A stretch of 64,000 nt of DNA from Actinobacteria bacterium OV450 (GCA_001298555.1 LJCW01000087.1:1-64000), one strand, 5' to 3'; positions 36,837 to 46,165 are shown, counted from the first letter of the stretch. The notes: a model not told the origin generated them from the sequence alone. Numbers and translations are program-made.

Positions 36837-37397
36837 GTGGCACGCAGCAGCTCGGGAATCGTGGCCGGGCTCACCGTGGCGGCGCTCGCCGTCGTCGGCT
36901 TCCTCGGGTACCAGGCCTCCGCGTCCGCGCCCGCGCACCCCGCCAAGGCGGCCCCGCCGCCGGCGGCGGCCCCCTCCCCCGTCCCGTCCGCGCACGCGGG
37001 CGACGAGGCGAAGCCCGTGGCGGTGCCGAACGCGTCGGGCACCGGCTCGCGGGTCGTGTACTCGGTGAGCCTGAAGCGGGTGTGGCTGGTCGGCGAGGGC
37101 GGGCAGGAGCCGAAGTCCTTCGCGGTCAAGCCCAGCACGGCGCACCCGAAGCCCGGCACGTACCTGGTGAACTCGCGCTCGGGCGCGGTCACCGGCTCGG
37201 ACGGGGTGCCGATCGAACACGTCGTGCGCTTCGCCACCGCGGACGGTGTCGTGGTCGGGTTCAGCGCCCGGGTGGACGGCCAGATGCCGGAGCCCGACGC
37301 GAACAAGAAGACCGGCGGCATCCGCATGACGCGGGCCGACGGCGATGCGATGTGGGCCTTCGCGACGATCAACTCCAAGGTCGTCGTCGTCCCCTGA
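36837..37397 (+). CDS. Membrane-anchored or secreted protein with YkuD-like beta region, no active Cys
   Basis: The 186-residue product begins with an uncleaved-signal-type helix (about 8-30, VAGLTVAALAVVGFLG), then a Pro/Ala linker. The C-terminal ~125 residues (SRVVYSVSLKRVWLVGEGG... HPKPGTYLVNSRSG) resemble the first strands of a YkuD L,D-transpeptidase fold. The usual catalytic H..SHGC stretch is absent. The resemblance is by eye, so the fold assignment is tentative. The GTG at 36837 follows GGTGGAG. It is divergent from tsaB. Confidence 0.72.
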   Translation: MARSSSGIVAGLTVAALAVVGFLGYQASASAPAHPAKAAPPPAAAPSPVPSAHAGDEAKPVAVPNASGTGSRVVYSVSLKRVWLVGEGGQEPKSFAVKPSTAHPKPGTYLVNSRSGAVTGSDGVPIEHVVRFATADGVVVGFSARVDGQMPEPDANKKTGGIRMTRADGDAMWAFATINSKVVVVP

Positions 37398-37467
37398 CCC
37401 CGTGGCGCGCCGCCGGTCGGCGCCCCACCGCGGATTCACCCGTACGGACTACGGCACGTCCGGGCCC

Positions 37468-37653
37468 TCAGGCCGCCTCGCGCTCCGGGGCGGCCTGTTC
37501 GCGTACGTCGGGCCCGGGGGCCCGGGAGGCGTCCGGGGCGTGTTCGCGCACCGGCGGCGTCGAGACGGCCGTGGCGGCTGCGCCCGCGGCGAGCAGCGCC
37601 CCCACGGACACCACGGACGGGCGGGGGTCACGCTGCACTCCTGCTGCGGACAT
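37468..37653 (-). CDS. 61-residue small protein of unknown function with iron-box-like operator
   Basis: This short ORF has a very good ribosome-binding site (AGGAGG, six bases before the ATG at 37653). The product begins MSAAGVQRDP, has a hydrophobic segment at about 13-31 (VVSVGALLAAGAAATAVST) and a polar Pro/Glu/Arg tail, so it may be membrane-associated or secreted. I recognise no family. About 31 nt upstream of the start there is a TTAGGTAGGCCTAACC palindrome (see 37684-37699). Codon positions are GC-rich at third bases as expected of a real gene, but shortness limits certainty. Confidence 0.65.
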   Translation of the reverse strand: MSAAGVQRDPRPSVVSVGALLAAGAAATAVSTPPVREHAPDASRAPGPDVREQAAPEREAA

Positions 37654-37683
37654 GGCTGCCTCCTGGCTCGGGCCGGCCCGTAC

Positions 37684-37699
37684 TTAGGTAGGCCTAACC
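37684..37699. promoter_or_regulatory. Iron-box-like palindrome (DmdR/IdeR type)
   Basis: TTAGGTAGGCCTAACC resembles the 19-bp DmdR1 iron box TTAGGTTAGGCTCACCTAA, but is shorter by about one base in the left part. It lies where the -10 region of the small gene's promoter would be expected. Confidence 0.55.
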
Positions 37700-37811
37700 A
37701 GCCCTCTGTACCATGTGACCACGCGCGACTCCATCGGCGCAATATCTTGCCGACGAGTTGTCGGTACGTCTTCCCGTGGTCCGCCGCGGACCGCCCGCCG
37801 CTCCGCCGCGG

Positions 37812-38390
37812 CTAGCGCGCCGGGGACGCGGACAGCGCGGCCAGGGCGTCCGGCGCCGACCAGCGCGCCCCGATCCCGCGCACCGAGACCTCCCGTACGT
37901 CGTCCAGGACCTCCTCGTGGCCGACCGCACGCGCGATCACCACGTGCAGCCGGTCGTCGGAGAGCTCCTCGACCTTGCCGTCGCCCCATTCCACGACGAC
38001 CACGGACTCGGGCAGCGAGACGTCGAGGTCCAGGTCCTCCATCTCGTCCAGCCCGCCGCCGAGCCGGTACGCGTCGACGTGGACCAGTGCCGGCCCGCCG
38101 CGCAGCGAGGGGTGGACCCGGGCGATCACGAAGGTCGGCGAGGTCACGGCGCCCCGTACGCCCAGCCCCTCGCCCAGGCCCCGGGTCAGCGTGGTCTTGC
38201 CCGCGCCGAGCTCCCCCGTCAGCAGGACGAGGTCGCCGGGGCGGAGCAGGCCGGCGAGGGTGCGGCCCAGCTCCTGCATGGCCTCGGGCGAGTCGACGGT
38301 GATGCGCGCCTCGGCGTCGGCCGGCTCAGTTGCCTGCCGCGGTGCCTGACGGTGTGGTGCTCGCGGCGCTTCCAGCGGTACTTCTTCCAT
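37812..38390 (-). CDS. tsaE: tRNA t6A biosynthesis ATPase TsaE
   Basis: The 192-residue P-loop protein carries TGELGAGKTTLTRG (Walker A at about 65) and SPTFVIA, with a Walker B-like VVVVEWGDGK. TsaE hydrolyses ATP to drive the TsaB-TsaD cycle. The N-terminal ~35 residues are disordered. The ATG at 38390 lies inside the end of the hydrolase gene (65-bp overlap); a TTG three codons earlier is the alternative. The 3' end is followed by the small iron-box gene. Confidence 0.93.
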   Translation of the reverse strand: MEEVPLEAPRAPHRQAPRQATEPADAEARITVDSPEAMQELGRTLAGLLRPGDLVLLTGELGAGKTTLTRGLGEGLGVRGAVTSPTFVIARVHPSLRGGPALVHVDAYRLGGGLDEMEDLDLDVSLPESVVVVEWGDGKVEELSDDRLHVVIARAVGHEEVLDDVREVSVRGIGARWSAPDALAALSASPAR

Positions 38391-39525
38391 GCCCGCCAAC
38401 GTTAGTCGCTGCGGGCACCGCCCCGGTGCGCGCCAGCAGCTCGGTCAGCAGGGCGGTCACCGTGTCGGGGTACTCCAGCATCATCAGGTGCCCGGCGGAT
38501 TCCAGGACCACGAGCTCGGCGGCCGGCAGCGCGTCCTTGATGGCCTGGCTGTGCGCGGCCGGCGTGACCATGTCGCGGTCGCCGCCGATGACGGTGACGG
38601 GGATGTCGGCGAACCGCTGGAGGGCGGCGCTCTTGTCGTGGATCTGGAAGGCCGGGTAGAACTCGGCGACCACGTCGATCGGGGTGGCCTCGATGAGCCG
38701 TTCGGCGAAGCGGGCGACGCCCGGGTCGACCTCGCGGGGGGCGCCGAACGAGTACATCTTGATCATGCCGGCGAAGAGGTCGGCGGTGGCCCGGCGGCCC
38801 TTCTCCACGAGTTCCACCTGTGAGCCGAGCGCCTTGAGCACGGGCGGCAGGATCCGGCGGACGGCCCCCATGCCGACGGAGGGCAGCCCGTACGTGACCT
38901 GGTCGAGGTGGCCGCTGGAGGTGCCGACCAGGGCGACGCCGACCACCCGGTCGCGGATCAGCTCGGGGAACTGCTCGGCCAGCGCCATGATCGTCATGCC
39001 GCCCATGGAGTGACCCACCAGGACCAGCGGGCCCTCGGGCGCGGCGGCGTCGATGACGGTCTTCAGGTCGCGACCGAGCTGGTCGATGGTCACGCGCTCG
39101 CCGTCGGCCTGGGCGAATCCGCGTGCGCTGCGGCCGTGGCTGCGCTGGTCCCAGTACACGGAGCGGACCAGTCCGCGCAGGGCGGCGCGCTGGAAGTGCC
39201 AGGAGTCCTGGGCGAGGCAGTAGCCGTGGCAGAACACCACGGTCGGTGCGGCCGGGTCCTTGCGGCGCAGCCGGGCCCGCTTCTTCGGGCCCTCGGGCGG
39301 CTCGTCGACCTCGTAGTAGAGCTCGGTGCCGTCCTCGGCGTAGCAGGCGCCCGCGGTCCCGCGCAGCGAGCCGTAGTCCCCGGTGGCGTCGAGCGCGAGG
39401 CGCGCCTTGCGGCGCATGCCGCGCCCGACGGTGATCCGTTCGACCGCGACGCCGGCGGCCGCGCCTGCGGCTATCACGCCGATCGCGGCGCCGGCCCAGC
39501 CGGCTTTGCGCCAGTTCTCGCTCAC
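38326..39525 (-). CDS. Alpha/beta hydrolase
   Basis: The 399-residue protein has an N-terminal hydrophobic helix (about 7-30), and an alpha/beta hydrolase core with the oxyanion HGYCLAQ, nucleophile elbow GHSMGG, an Asp in GGDRDMVTP and a His in ESAGHLMMLE, so a Ser-Asp-His triad is present. It may be membrane-anchored or secreted. It sits between alr and tsaE, and its end overlaps tsaE by 65 bases. The substrate is unknown; the position in this cluster is common in Streptomyces, as far as I recall. The GTG start is 18 nt from alr's stop. Confidence 0.87.
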   Translation of the reverse strand: MSENWRKAGWAGAAIGVIAAGAAAGVAVERITVGRGMRRKARLALDATGDYGSLRGTAGACYAEDGTELYYEVDEPPEGPKKRARLRRKDPAAPTVVFCHGYCLAQDSWHFQRAALRGLVRSVYWDQRSHGRSARGFAQADGERVTIDQLGRDLKTVIDAAAPEGPLVLVGHSMGGMTIMALAEQFPELIRDRVVGVALVGTSSGHLDQVTYGLPSVGMGAVRRILPPVLKALGSQVELVEKGRRATADLFAGMIKMYSFGAPREVDPGVARFAERLIEATPIDVVAEFYPAFQIHDKSAALQRFADIPVTVIGGDRDMVTPAAHSQAIKDALPAAELVVLESAGHLMMLEYPDTVTALLTELLARTGAVPAATNVGGHGRSTAGSAASTTPSGTAAGN

Positions 39526-39543
39526 GCCGTCCTCACTCAGCCC

Positions 39544-40680
39544 TCAGCCGTTGCGGTAGACCCGAGGAACGCGCACCCCGATACGGGTGACGATCTCATA
39601 GGCGATGGTGTGTGCCGCTTGAGCCCAGTCCTCGGCGGTGGGCTCGCCGTGTTCGCCGGGGCCGAAGAGGACGGCCTCGTCGCCGGCCCGCACCAGGTCG
39701 TCGCCGAGGTCGACGACGAACTGGTCCATGGCGACGCGGCCGGCGACGCGGCGGACCTTGCCGCCGATGCTGACGGGGCCGCGGCCGGAGGCGTGCCGGG
39801 GGATGCCGTCGGCGTACCCGGCGGGGATGAGGGCGAGGTTCGTCTCGGCCTCGGTGACGTAGTGGTGCCCGTAGCTCACCCCGTGGCCCGGGGGCACGGT
39901 CTTGACCAGGGCGACGGACGCCTTGAGGGTCATCGCGGGCCGCAGGCCGAGCTCCTCGGAGGTGCCGAGCTCGGGGGCCGGGGACACGCCGTAGAGGGCG
40001 AGGCCGCAGCGCACGAGGTCGTAGTGGCTCTCCGGCAGGGTCAGGGTCGCGGGCGAGTTGGCGATGTGCCGGACCTCGGGCTCCACGCCCTCCTTCTCGG
40101 CGTACGCCAGCATGTCGCGGAAGGCGGCCAGCTGGAGCGGGACGGAGGGGTGGCCCGGCTCGTCGGCGCAGGCGAAGTGGGACCACAGGCCGGTGATCCT
40201 GACGGTGCCCTCGGCCTGGGCGGCGACGGCCGCGCCGACGAGCTCGGCCCAGTCGGCGGGCTGGCAGCCGGCCCGTCCGAGGCCGGTGTCGGCCTTGAGC
40301 TGGATCCTGGCCGGGCGGCCGGCGGCGTGCGCGGCCTTGCGGACCTCGTCGAGGGCCCACATCGCGCTGACGGAGATGTCCAGGTCGGCCTCGACGGCCG
40401 CCTGCCAGGGGCCGCCGGGGGTCCACAGCCAGCACATGATCCGACCGCCGATCCCGGCGGCGCGCAGGGCGAGCGCCTCTTCGGGGGTGGCGGTTCCGAG
40501 CCAGGTGGCACCGGCGTCCCGGGCCGCGCGGGCGCAGGGGACCGCACCGTGGCCATAGCCGTCCGCCTTGACGACGGCCATCAGCTCGGCACGGGGCGCC
40601 CGCGCGCGCAGTGCGCGTACGTTCGCCCGTACGGCGTCAAGATCGATCTCGGCGTACACGCGCGTCGGTGTCTCGTTCAT
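39544..40680 (-). CDS. alr: Alanine racemase
   Basis: The 378-residue PLP enzyme interconverts L- and D-alanine for peptidoglycan. The PLP lysine K38 is in VVKADGYGHG. The second catalytic Tyr is in GVSYGHHY, from the other subunit in the dimer. Length is normal. The ATG at 40680 has GGGGGCG just upstream, and GAGACT seven bases before the start, so it is either leaderless or weakly ribosome-bound. It lies in the glmS-acpS-nnrDE-alr-tsaE strand group. Confidence 0.96.
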   Translation of the reverse strand: MNETPTRVYAEIDLDAVRANVRALRARAPRAELMAVVKADGYGHGAVPCARAARDAGATWLGTATPEEALALRAAGIGGRIMCWLWTPGGPWQAAVEADLDISVSAMWALDEVRKAAHAAGRPARIQLKADTGLGRAGCQPADWAELVGAAVAAQAEGTVRITGLWSHFACADEPGHPSVPLQLAAFRDMLAYAEKEGVEPEVRHIANSPATLTLPESHYDLVRCGLALYGVSPAPELGTSEELGLRPAMTLKASVALVKTVPPGHGVSYGHHYVTEAETNLALIPAGYADGIPRHASGRGPVSIGGKVRRVAGRVAMDQFVVDLGDDLVRAGDEAVLFGPGEHGEPTAEDWAQAAHTIAYEIVTRIGVRVPRVYRNG

Positions 40681-40780
40681 CGCCCCCAGTCTCTCAGAGC
40701 CGGGCCGCGTGGCCTGCGCGACCGCCGTCCACACGGGGCATAGCGGACCATTTCACCCCTGATGGCATATCAATGTCACC

Positions 40781-42175
40781 TCAGGGACGGCGGATACCGC
40801 GCCATGCCTCCGGCAGGGCCTCCGCGATCTGCTGGGCGAGCAGCGGTGCCCCGGAGGCCGCCCGGCGCCCCGCCAGACCGTGCAGGTACGCCGCGGCCGA
40901 GGCGGCGTCGCGCGCCGGCAGGCCGGAGGCCAGCAGGGAGCCCGCCAGGCCCGACAGGACGTCACCACTGCCCGCCGTCGCCAGCCACGGGGTTCCCGTC
41001 GGGTTGACCCGGACGGGGCCGCCGCCGTGCGACACCAGCGTCGTCGAGCCCTTCAGCAGGGCCGTCGCCCCGTACTGCGCCGCCAGGGACCGTACGGACG
41101 ACAGCCGGGCCGACTCCACCGACTGCCGGTCCACGCCCAACAGCGCCGCCGCCTCCCCCGCGTGCGGGGTGAGCAGGGTCTCGGCCGGCCGGGCCCGCAG
41201 CACCTGCGGGTCCAGCCCGCGCAGCCCGTCCGCGTCCACCAGCACCGGCACCGGGTCCGCCAGGGCCTGCGCGACCTCCGCCGCCCGGCCCTCCCCCAGC
41301 CCCGGACCGACGACCCACGCCTGCACCCGGCCCCGCCCGATCAGCGTCTCGGGGTACCGCGCCAGCACCGCGTCCGCCGCCGGCCCGACGTAACGCACCG
41401 CCCCGGCGCCGCCGCGCAGCGCCCCCGCGACGGCGAGCACCGCCGCGCCCGGGTACTGCACCGAGCCGGCGACGATGCCGACCACGCCCCGCCGGTACTT
41501 GTCGCTCGACGCCTCCGGCTCCGGCAGCAGGGCCGCGACGTCGGCGTGCTGCAGCGCCTCCGCGTCCGGCTCCGGCAGCGACAGGCCGATGTCCACCAGC
41601 CGCAGCGCGCCCGTGCGCGAGGCCCCCGGGTCGATCAGCAGCCCCGGCTTGTACGCCCCGAACGTCACCGTGACGTCGGCCCGCACCGCGGCCCCGGCCA
41701 CCTCGCCGGTGTCGGCGTCGACCCCGCTCGGCAGGTCCACCGCGACGACGACGGCGCCGGCCGGGATCCGCTCCACCAGCGCCGCCGCGGCCGGCCGCAG
41801 CCCGCCGCGCCCGCCGATGCCGACGAGCCCGTCCAGTACGAGGTCGGCCCGGCCGGGAACGCCCTGCTCCACGCGGCCCCCGGCAGCCAGCAGCGCCCGC
41901 AGCCCGCCCGCGTGCACCCGCTCCGGATCCATCGGCACCGCCGTCACCCCGGCCCCGCGCCGGGCCAGCCGGGCCCCCGCGTACAGCGCGTCGCCGCCGT
42001 TGTCCCCGGGCCCGACGAGCAGCACCACGCGCGCCCCGTACACCCGGCGCAGCAGCCCCGCGCAGACGGCGGCCAGCCCCGCCGCCGCCCGCTGCATCAG
42101 GGCGCCCTCCGGCAGCCGGGCCATCAGCTCCCGCTCGGCGGCCCGTACGGTCTCCACGCTGTAAGCAGTACGCAT
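40781..42175 (-). CDS. nnr: Bifunctional NAD(P)H-hydrate epimerase/dehydratase
   Basis: The 464-residue repair enzyme is a fusion. The N-terminal YjeF-N/epimerase domain (about 1-210, VGPGDNGGDALYAGA) and the C-terminal ADP-dependent dehydratase domain (about 220-464, KYRRGVVGIVAG, LTPHAGEAAALL, AGSGDVLSGL) are both intact. It restores damaged NADHX and NADPHX. The ATG is at 42175, 35 nt after the acpS stop. Such fusions between acpS and alr are common in actinobacteria. Confidence 0.95.
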   Translation of the reverse strand: MRTAYSVETVRAAERELMARLPEGALMQRAAAGLAAVCAGLLRRVYGARVVLLVGPGDNGGDALYAGARLARRGAGVTAVPMDPERVHAGGLRALLAAGGRVEQGVPGRADLVLDGLVGIGGRGGLRPAAAALVERIPAGAVVVAVDLPSGVDADTGEVAGAAVRADVTVTFGAYKPGLLIDPGASRTGALRLVDIGLSLPEPDAEALQHADVAALLPEPEASSDKYRRGVVGIVAGSVQYPGAAVLAVAGALRGGAGAVRYVGPAADAVLARYPETLIGRGRVQAWVVGPGLGEGRAAEVAQALADPVPVLVDADGLRGLDPQVLRARPAETLLTPHAGEAAALLGVDRQSVESARLSSVRSLAAQYGATALLKGSTTLVSHGGGPVRVNPTGTPWLATAGSGDVLSGLAGSLLASGLPARDAASAAAYLHGLAGRRAASGAPLLAQQIAEALPEAWRGIRRP

Positions 42176-42210
42176 GGCACCAGCCTGCCCGAAAACCCCG
42201 CGGAGGCGGC

Positions 42211-42579
42211 CTATCCCTCGGCGATCACCACGGCCGAGGCGATGCCCGCGTCGTGGCTCAGCGAGATGTGCCAGGACTTCACACCCAGCGCCTGCGCCCT
42301 GGCCGCGACCGTCCCCGACACCCGCACCCGCGGCTGACCGGTCTCCTCGACGTACACCTCGGCGTCCGTCCACAGCATGCCGCCGGGCGCGCCCAGCGCC
42401 TTGGCGAGGGCCTCCTTGGCCGCGAACCGGGCGGCGAGCGAGGCGGTTCCGCGCCGCTCGCCGCTCGGCAGCGTCAATTCGGAGTCGACGAACAGCCGCT
42501 CGGCCAGTTGCGGCGTACGCGCCAGCGACGCCCCGAACCGCTCGATCTCGGCAACATCGATCCCCACACCGATAATCAC
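42211..42579 (-). CDS. acpS: Holo-[acyl-carrier-protein] synthase
   Basis: The 122-residue enzyme transfers 4'-phosphopantetheine from CoA to Ser of ACP. It has the family motifs [10 protein letters not shown] and [11 protein letters not shown] with the Mg-binding Asp and Glu. The GTG at 42579 has a spacer of 17 nt after glmS. Size and position fit the short fatty-acid AcpS type. Confidence 0.95.
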   Translation of the reverse strand: MIIGVGIDVAEIERFGASLARTPQLAERLFVDSELTLPSGERRGTASLAARFAAKEALAKALGAPGGMLWTDAEVYVEETGQPRVRVSGTVAARAQALGVKSWHISLSHDAGIASAVVIAEG

Positions 42580-42596
42580 AACGCCAACTCGCTTCG

Positions 42597-44444
42597 CTAC
42601 TCCACGGTCACCGACTTCGCGAGGTTACGCGGTTGGTCCACCTCGTTCCCGCGCGCGGTCGCCAGCTCGCACGCGAAGACCTGCAGCGGCACGGTCGCCA
42701 CCAGCGGCTGGAGCAGCGTCGGAGTCGCCGGGATCCGGATCAGGTGGTCGGCGTACGGGACGACCGCCTCGTCGCCCTCCTCCGCGATCACGATGGTCCG
42801 CGCCCCGCGCGCCCGGATCTCCTGGATGTTCGACACGATCTTGTCGTGCAGCACGGAGCGCCCGCGCGGCGACGGCACGACCACCACCACCGGCAGGTCC
42901 TTCTCGATCAGGGCGATCGGGCCGTGCTTGAGCTCGCCCGCGGCGAAGCCCTCGGCGTGCATGTACGCCAGCTCCTTGAGCTTGAGCGCGCCCTCCAGCG
43001 CCACCGGGTAGCCCACGTGCCGTCCGAGGAACAGCACGGTGTTCTTCTCGGCGAGGGAGCGCGCGAGTGCGCGTACCGGCTCCATCGTCTCCAGGACGGT
43101 GTCCACGGCCGCGGCGATGTCCGACAGCTCGCGGATCACCGCCCGGATCTCGTCGCCCCACTTGGTGCCGCGGACCTGCCCGAGGTACAGGGCGACCAGG
43201 TAGCAGGCCACCAGCTGCGTCAGGAACGCCTTGGTCGAGGCGACGGCGACCTCCGGACCGGCGTGCGTGTACAGCACCGCGTCCGATTCGCGCGGGATCG
43301 TCGACCCGTTCGTGTTGCAGATGGCCAGCACCCTGGCGCCCTGCTCGCGTGCGTGGCGCAGCGCCATCAGGGTGTCCATGGTCTCGCCGGACTGCGAGAT
43401 CGCGACCACCAGCGTCCGCTGGTCCAGGATCGGGTCGCGGTAGCGGAACTCGCTCGCCAGCTCCGTCTCGCACGGGATGCGGGTCCAGTGCTCGATGGCC
43501 AGTTTCGCGATCATGCCCGCGTGGTACGCCGTACCGCACGCCACGACCACGACCTTGTCGACCTCCCTGAGCACCGAGACGGGGATGCGGACCTCGTCCA
43601 GGGACAGCGAGCCGCTCGCGTCGATCCTGCCCAGGAGGGTGTCCGCGACGGCCTTCGGCTGCTCGGCGATCTCCTTGAGCATGAAGTAGTCGTACCCCCC
43701 CTTCTCTGCCGCCGAGGCGTCCCAGTCCACGTGGTACGCCCGCACGGCCGCGGGCGCACCGACGAAGTCGGTCACCGTGACCCCGTCCCGGCGCAGCTCG
43801 ACGACCTGGTCCTGCCCCAGCTCGATCGCGGACCGGGTGTGGGCGATGAACGCGGCCACGTCCGAGGCGAGGAAGTTCTCCCCCTCCCCGACACCCACGA
43901 CCAGCGGGGAGTTCCGGCGGGCGCCGACCACGACGTCCGGCGCGTCCGCGTGCACCGCGACCAGGGTGAACGCCCCCTCCAGGCGCCGGCACACCTGCCG
44001 CATGGCCTCCGCGAGGTCCCCGCACGCGTCGAAACGCTCGGCCAGCAGGTGGGCGACGACCTCGGTGTCCGTCTCGGACTCCAACCGGTGCCCGCGCTCG
44101 GCCAGTTCGGCGCGCAGCGCGGCGAAGTTCTCGATGATGCCGTTGTGCACGACGGCCACCCGGCCCGCGTTGTCGAGGTGCGGGTGGGCGTTGACGTCGG
44201 TGGGCCCGCCGTGGGTCGCCCAGCGGGTGTGCCCGAGCCCGGTGGAACCGGCCGGCAGCGGATGCCCGACCAGCTCCTTCTCCAGATTGACCAGTTTTCC
44301 GGCCTTCTTGGTGGCGGCGAGCTCCCCGTCGGCGAGCACGGCGACCCCCGCCGAGTCGTAGCCGCGGTACTCCAGCCGCTTGAGTCCGGCGATGACCACA
44401 TCGAGCGCCGACTGCGCTCCCACGTAACCCACAATTCCGCACAT
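42597..44444 (-). CDS. glmS: Glutamine-fructose-6-phosphate aminotransferase
   Basis: The 615-residue enzyme makes glucosamine 6-phosphate, the first step toward UDP-GlcNAc. The N-terminal glutaminase starts MCGIVGYVG with nucleophile Cys2; two SIS domains follow ([28 protein letters not shown] as separate blocks), and the end is AKSVTVE, as in the family. glmM, the next pathway enzyme, is 1.8 kb away on the same strand. glmS leads the acpS-nnr-alr run. No glmS ribozyme or leader structure is evident; the hairpin at 44497-44529 upstream is a terminator. Confidence 0.97.
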   Translation of the reverse strand: MCGIVGYVGAQSALDVVIAGLKRLEYRGYDSAGVAVLADGELAATKKAGKLVNLEKELVGHPLPAGSTGLGHTRWATHGGPTDVNAHPHLDNAGRVAVVHNGIIENFAALRAELAERGHRLESETDTEVVAHLLAERFDACGDLAEAMRQVCRRLEGAFTLVAVHADAPDVVVGARRNSPLVVGVGEGENFLASDVAAFIAHTRSAIELGQDQVVELRRDGVTVTDFVGAPAAVRAYHVDWDASAAEKGGYDYFMLKEIAEQPKAVADTLLGRIDASGSLSLDEVRIPVSVLREVDKVVVVACGTAYHAGMIAKLAIEHWTRIPCETELASEFRYRDPILDQRTLVVAISQSGETMDTLMALRHAREQGARVLAICNTNGSTIPRESDAVLYTHAGPEVAVASTKAFLTQLVACYLVALYLGQVRGTKWGDEIRAVIRELSDIAAAVDTVLETMEPVRALARSLAEKNTVLFLGRHVGYPVALEGALKLKELAYMHAEGFAAGELKHGPIALIEKDLPVVVVVPSPRGRSVLHDKIVSNIQEIRARGARTIVIAEEGDEAVVPYADHLIRIPATPTLLQPLVATVPLQVFACELATARGNEVDQPRNLAKSVTVE

Positions 44445-44496
44445 ACGGCGCAGCGTACGCGGAAGTCGACCGCCTGCCCCGTACCTGAACAGGACG

Positions 44497-44529
44497 AAAA
44501 ACCCGCCCCGGCGAATGCGCCGGAGCGGG
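44497..44529 (-). terminator. Orphan terminator upstream of glmS
   Basis: Twelve-base arms CCCGCCCCGGCG (44502-44513) and CGCCGGAGCGGG (44518-44529), with one mismatch and an AATG loop, are followed on the minus strand by a run of five T (44497-44501). It is a classical intrinsic terminator for minus-strand transcripts coming from the 44530-44863 region, where no annotated gene lies. Confidence 0.85.
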
Positions 44530-44863
44530 ATTGACGGAGTGTGTCGAACAGCCCTGCGGGCGGGGTCCGGCCGAGCACTCCTTGACCTGCGCGTCCGTCA
44601 TCCCCCTCGCGGCCGGGGCCGCGGACGAAGTGGCGGCGGACGGGGTGGCGGCGGCCTTCTCGTCGTCCGCACTGCCGGAAGCGGACCGCTTTCCGGCGCG
44701 TGCCGGCGATCGTGACCGGGGTGAGATCCGCTCGCGGCCGGACCGCGTCCCGGTCCGCAACCGCCGGAGGAGACCCCGCGGGCACCGCACGACCGACCGC
44801 AGGGCCCCCGCACGTGACCGACCACACCACCCACAACCGCCGCCGAGCCACGACAATGGCCCT
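44530..44863. other. glmS-coaA spacer with unassigned minus-strand coding-like sequence
   Basis: This 334-bp stretch between divergent glmS and coaA contains no intact ORF that I trust. On the minus strand, one frame between about 44690 and 44530 reads [20 protein letters not shown] and then [20 protein letters not shown]. It is protein-like but has no proper start and no stop before the terminator at 44497-44529. It may be a decayed small gene or a non-coding RNA. The plus-strand coaA promoter is at the right end (GACAAT at 44852-44857). Confidence 0.5.
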
Positions 44864-45895
44864 GTGATCACTTCGCCGCCACGAAGCACGCCGGACAGCG
44901 CGATGGAGCGCCCCGACCGGCCCGAGCGACCCCACCGCCGGGCCGAGGTCTCCCCGTACGTCGACCTCACCCGCGCCGAGTGGAGCGCGCTGCGCGAGCG
45001 CACCCCGCTCCCCCTGACGGCCGACGAGGTCGAGCGGCTGCGCGGTCTCGGCGACGTCATCGACCTCGACGAGGTCCGGGACGTCTACCTCCCGCTCTCC
45101 CGCCTCCTCAACCTCTACGTCGGCGCCACCAGCAACCTCCGCGGCACCCTCAACACCTTCCTCGGCGACGCCGGCAACGGACACGGCGCCCAGCAGGGCA
45201 CCCCCTTCGTCATAGGGGTCGCCGGGTCCGTCGCCGTCGGCAAGTCCACCGTGGCCCGACTGCTCCAGGCCCTGCTGGCCCGCTGGCCGGAGCACCCGCG
45301 GGTGGAGCTGGTCACCACCGACGGCTTCCTCTACCCGATGAAGGAGCTCCAGCGGCGCGGGCTGACCTCCCGCAAGGGCTTCCCCGAGTCGTACGACCGG
45401 CGCGCGCTCACCCGCTTCGTCGCGGACATCAAGGCGGGCAAGGACGAGGTCAGCGCCCCGGTCTACTCGCACCTGATCTACGACATCGTCCCCGGCGAGA
45501 AGCTCGTCGTACGCCGCCCGGACATCCTGATCGTCGAGGGGCTCAACGTGCTCCAGCCGGCCCTGCCCGGCAAGGACGGCCGTACGCGCGTCGCGCTCGC
45601 CGACTACTTCGACTTCAGCGTGTACGTGGACGCCCGGCCCGAGGACATCGAGCGCTGGTACCTCAACCGGTTCCGGAAGCTGCGCGAGACCGCCTTCCAG
45701 AATCCTTTCTCCTACTTCCGCAAGTACACCCAGGTCTCCGAGGAGGAGGCCATGGAGTACGCGCAGACCATGTGGCGCACGATCAACAGGCCCAACCTCC
45801 TGGAGAACGTCGCCCCCACCCGCGGCCGCGCGACGCTCGTCGTGCGCAAGGGCCCGGACCACAAGGTGCAGAAGCTCAGCCTCCGCAAGCTCTGA
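44864..45895 (+). CDS. coaA: Pantothenate kinase (type I)
   Basis: The 343-residue enzyme phosphorylates pantothenate, the first step toward CoA. Walker A is [12 protein letters not shown] (about 116-127), and the type I signature includes TTDGFLYPM and [10 protein letters not shown]. The C-terminus is full length. The GTG at 44864 has GACAAT exactly six bases upstream, suggesting a leaderless mRNA; an ATG at 44903 would give 330 residues. It is followed by a decayed DUF389 fragment. The pathway also supplies the CoA used by AcpS, encoded nearby. Confidence 0.94.
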   Translation: MITSPPRSTPDSAMERPDRPERPHRRAEVSPYVDLTRAEWSALRERTPLPLTADEVERLRGLGDVIDLDEVRDVYLPLSRLLNLYVGATSNLRGTLNTFLGDAGNGHGAQQGTPFVIGVAGSVAVGKSTVARLLQALLARWPEHPRVELVTTDGFLYPMKELQRRGLTSRKGFPESYDRRALTRFVADIKAGKDEVSAPVYSHLIYDIVPGEKLVVRRPDILIVEGLNVLQPALPGKDGRTRVALADYFDFSVYVDARPEDIERWYLNRFRKLRETAFQNPFSYFRKYTQVSEEEAMEYAQTMWRTINRPNLLENVAPTRGRATLVVRKGPDHKVQKLSLRKL

Positions 45896-45919
45896 TCCCC
45901 TCGCGGCTGGGGTGCGGCC

Positions 45920-46165
45920 CTGCTGCACCTCCGGCTGATCACCCCGGCCGGCCGGACCGAAGCCGTCGTCTCGGCCATCGAATCGACGGTCGGCACCACC
46001 CGTCCGGTCGTACTGCCGGGGGCCGCCCGCGAACCGCGCGGCGACCTCGTGCTGTGCGACGTGGCCCGGGAGGCCGGGGACGAGCTGCTGCACGAGCTCC
46101 GGGAGCCGGGCGTGGAGCGGGACGGCTCGATCGCCGTCGAGAACATCGACCTGTCGCTGCCCCGG
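45920..46165 (+). pseudogene. Decayed DUF389 (TIGR00341-type) gene fragment
   Basis: An open frame without a start codon, in the same frame as coaA and beginning 24 nt after its stop, encodes LHLRLITPAGRTEAVVSAIE, then TVGTTRPVVLPGA, LVLCDVAREAGDELL and GSIAVENIDLSL. That matches the N-terminal cytoplasmic domain of DUF389 membrane proteins as I remember them. It then runs into Gly/Pro-rich filler and the antisense of glmM. The membrane helices that define the family are gone, so this is a relic about 80 codons long. Confidence 0.7.

Noticed and set aside
44445..44530. glmS ribozyme or riboswitch upstream of glmS
   Set aside because: No ribozyme core is visible, and the hairpin has the form and U-tail of an intrinsic terminator.
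42633..44534. Long plus-strand frame over glmS
   Set aside because: Antisense shadow of glmS with no recognisable domain and no start signal.
44531..44863. N-terminal extension of coaA from a TTG at 44531
   Set aside because: The added ~110 residues become Arg/Pro-rich and unlike the family, and GACAAT six bases before the GTG at 44864 marks a better start.
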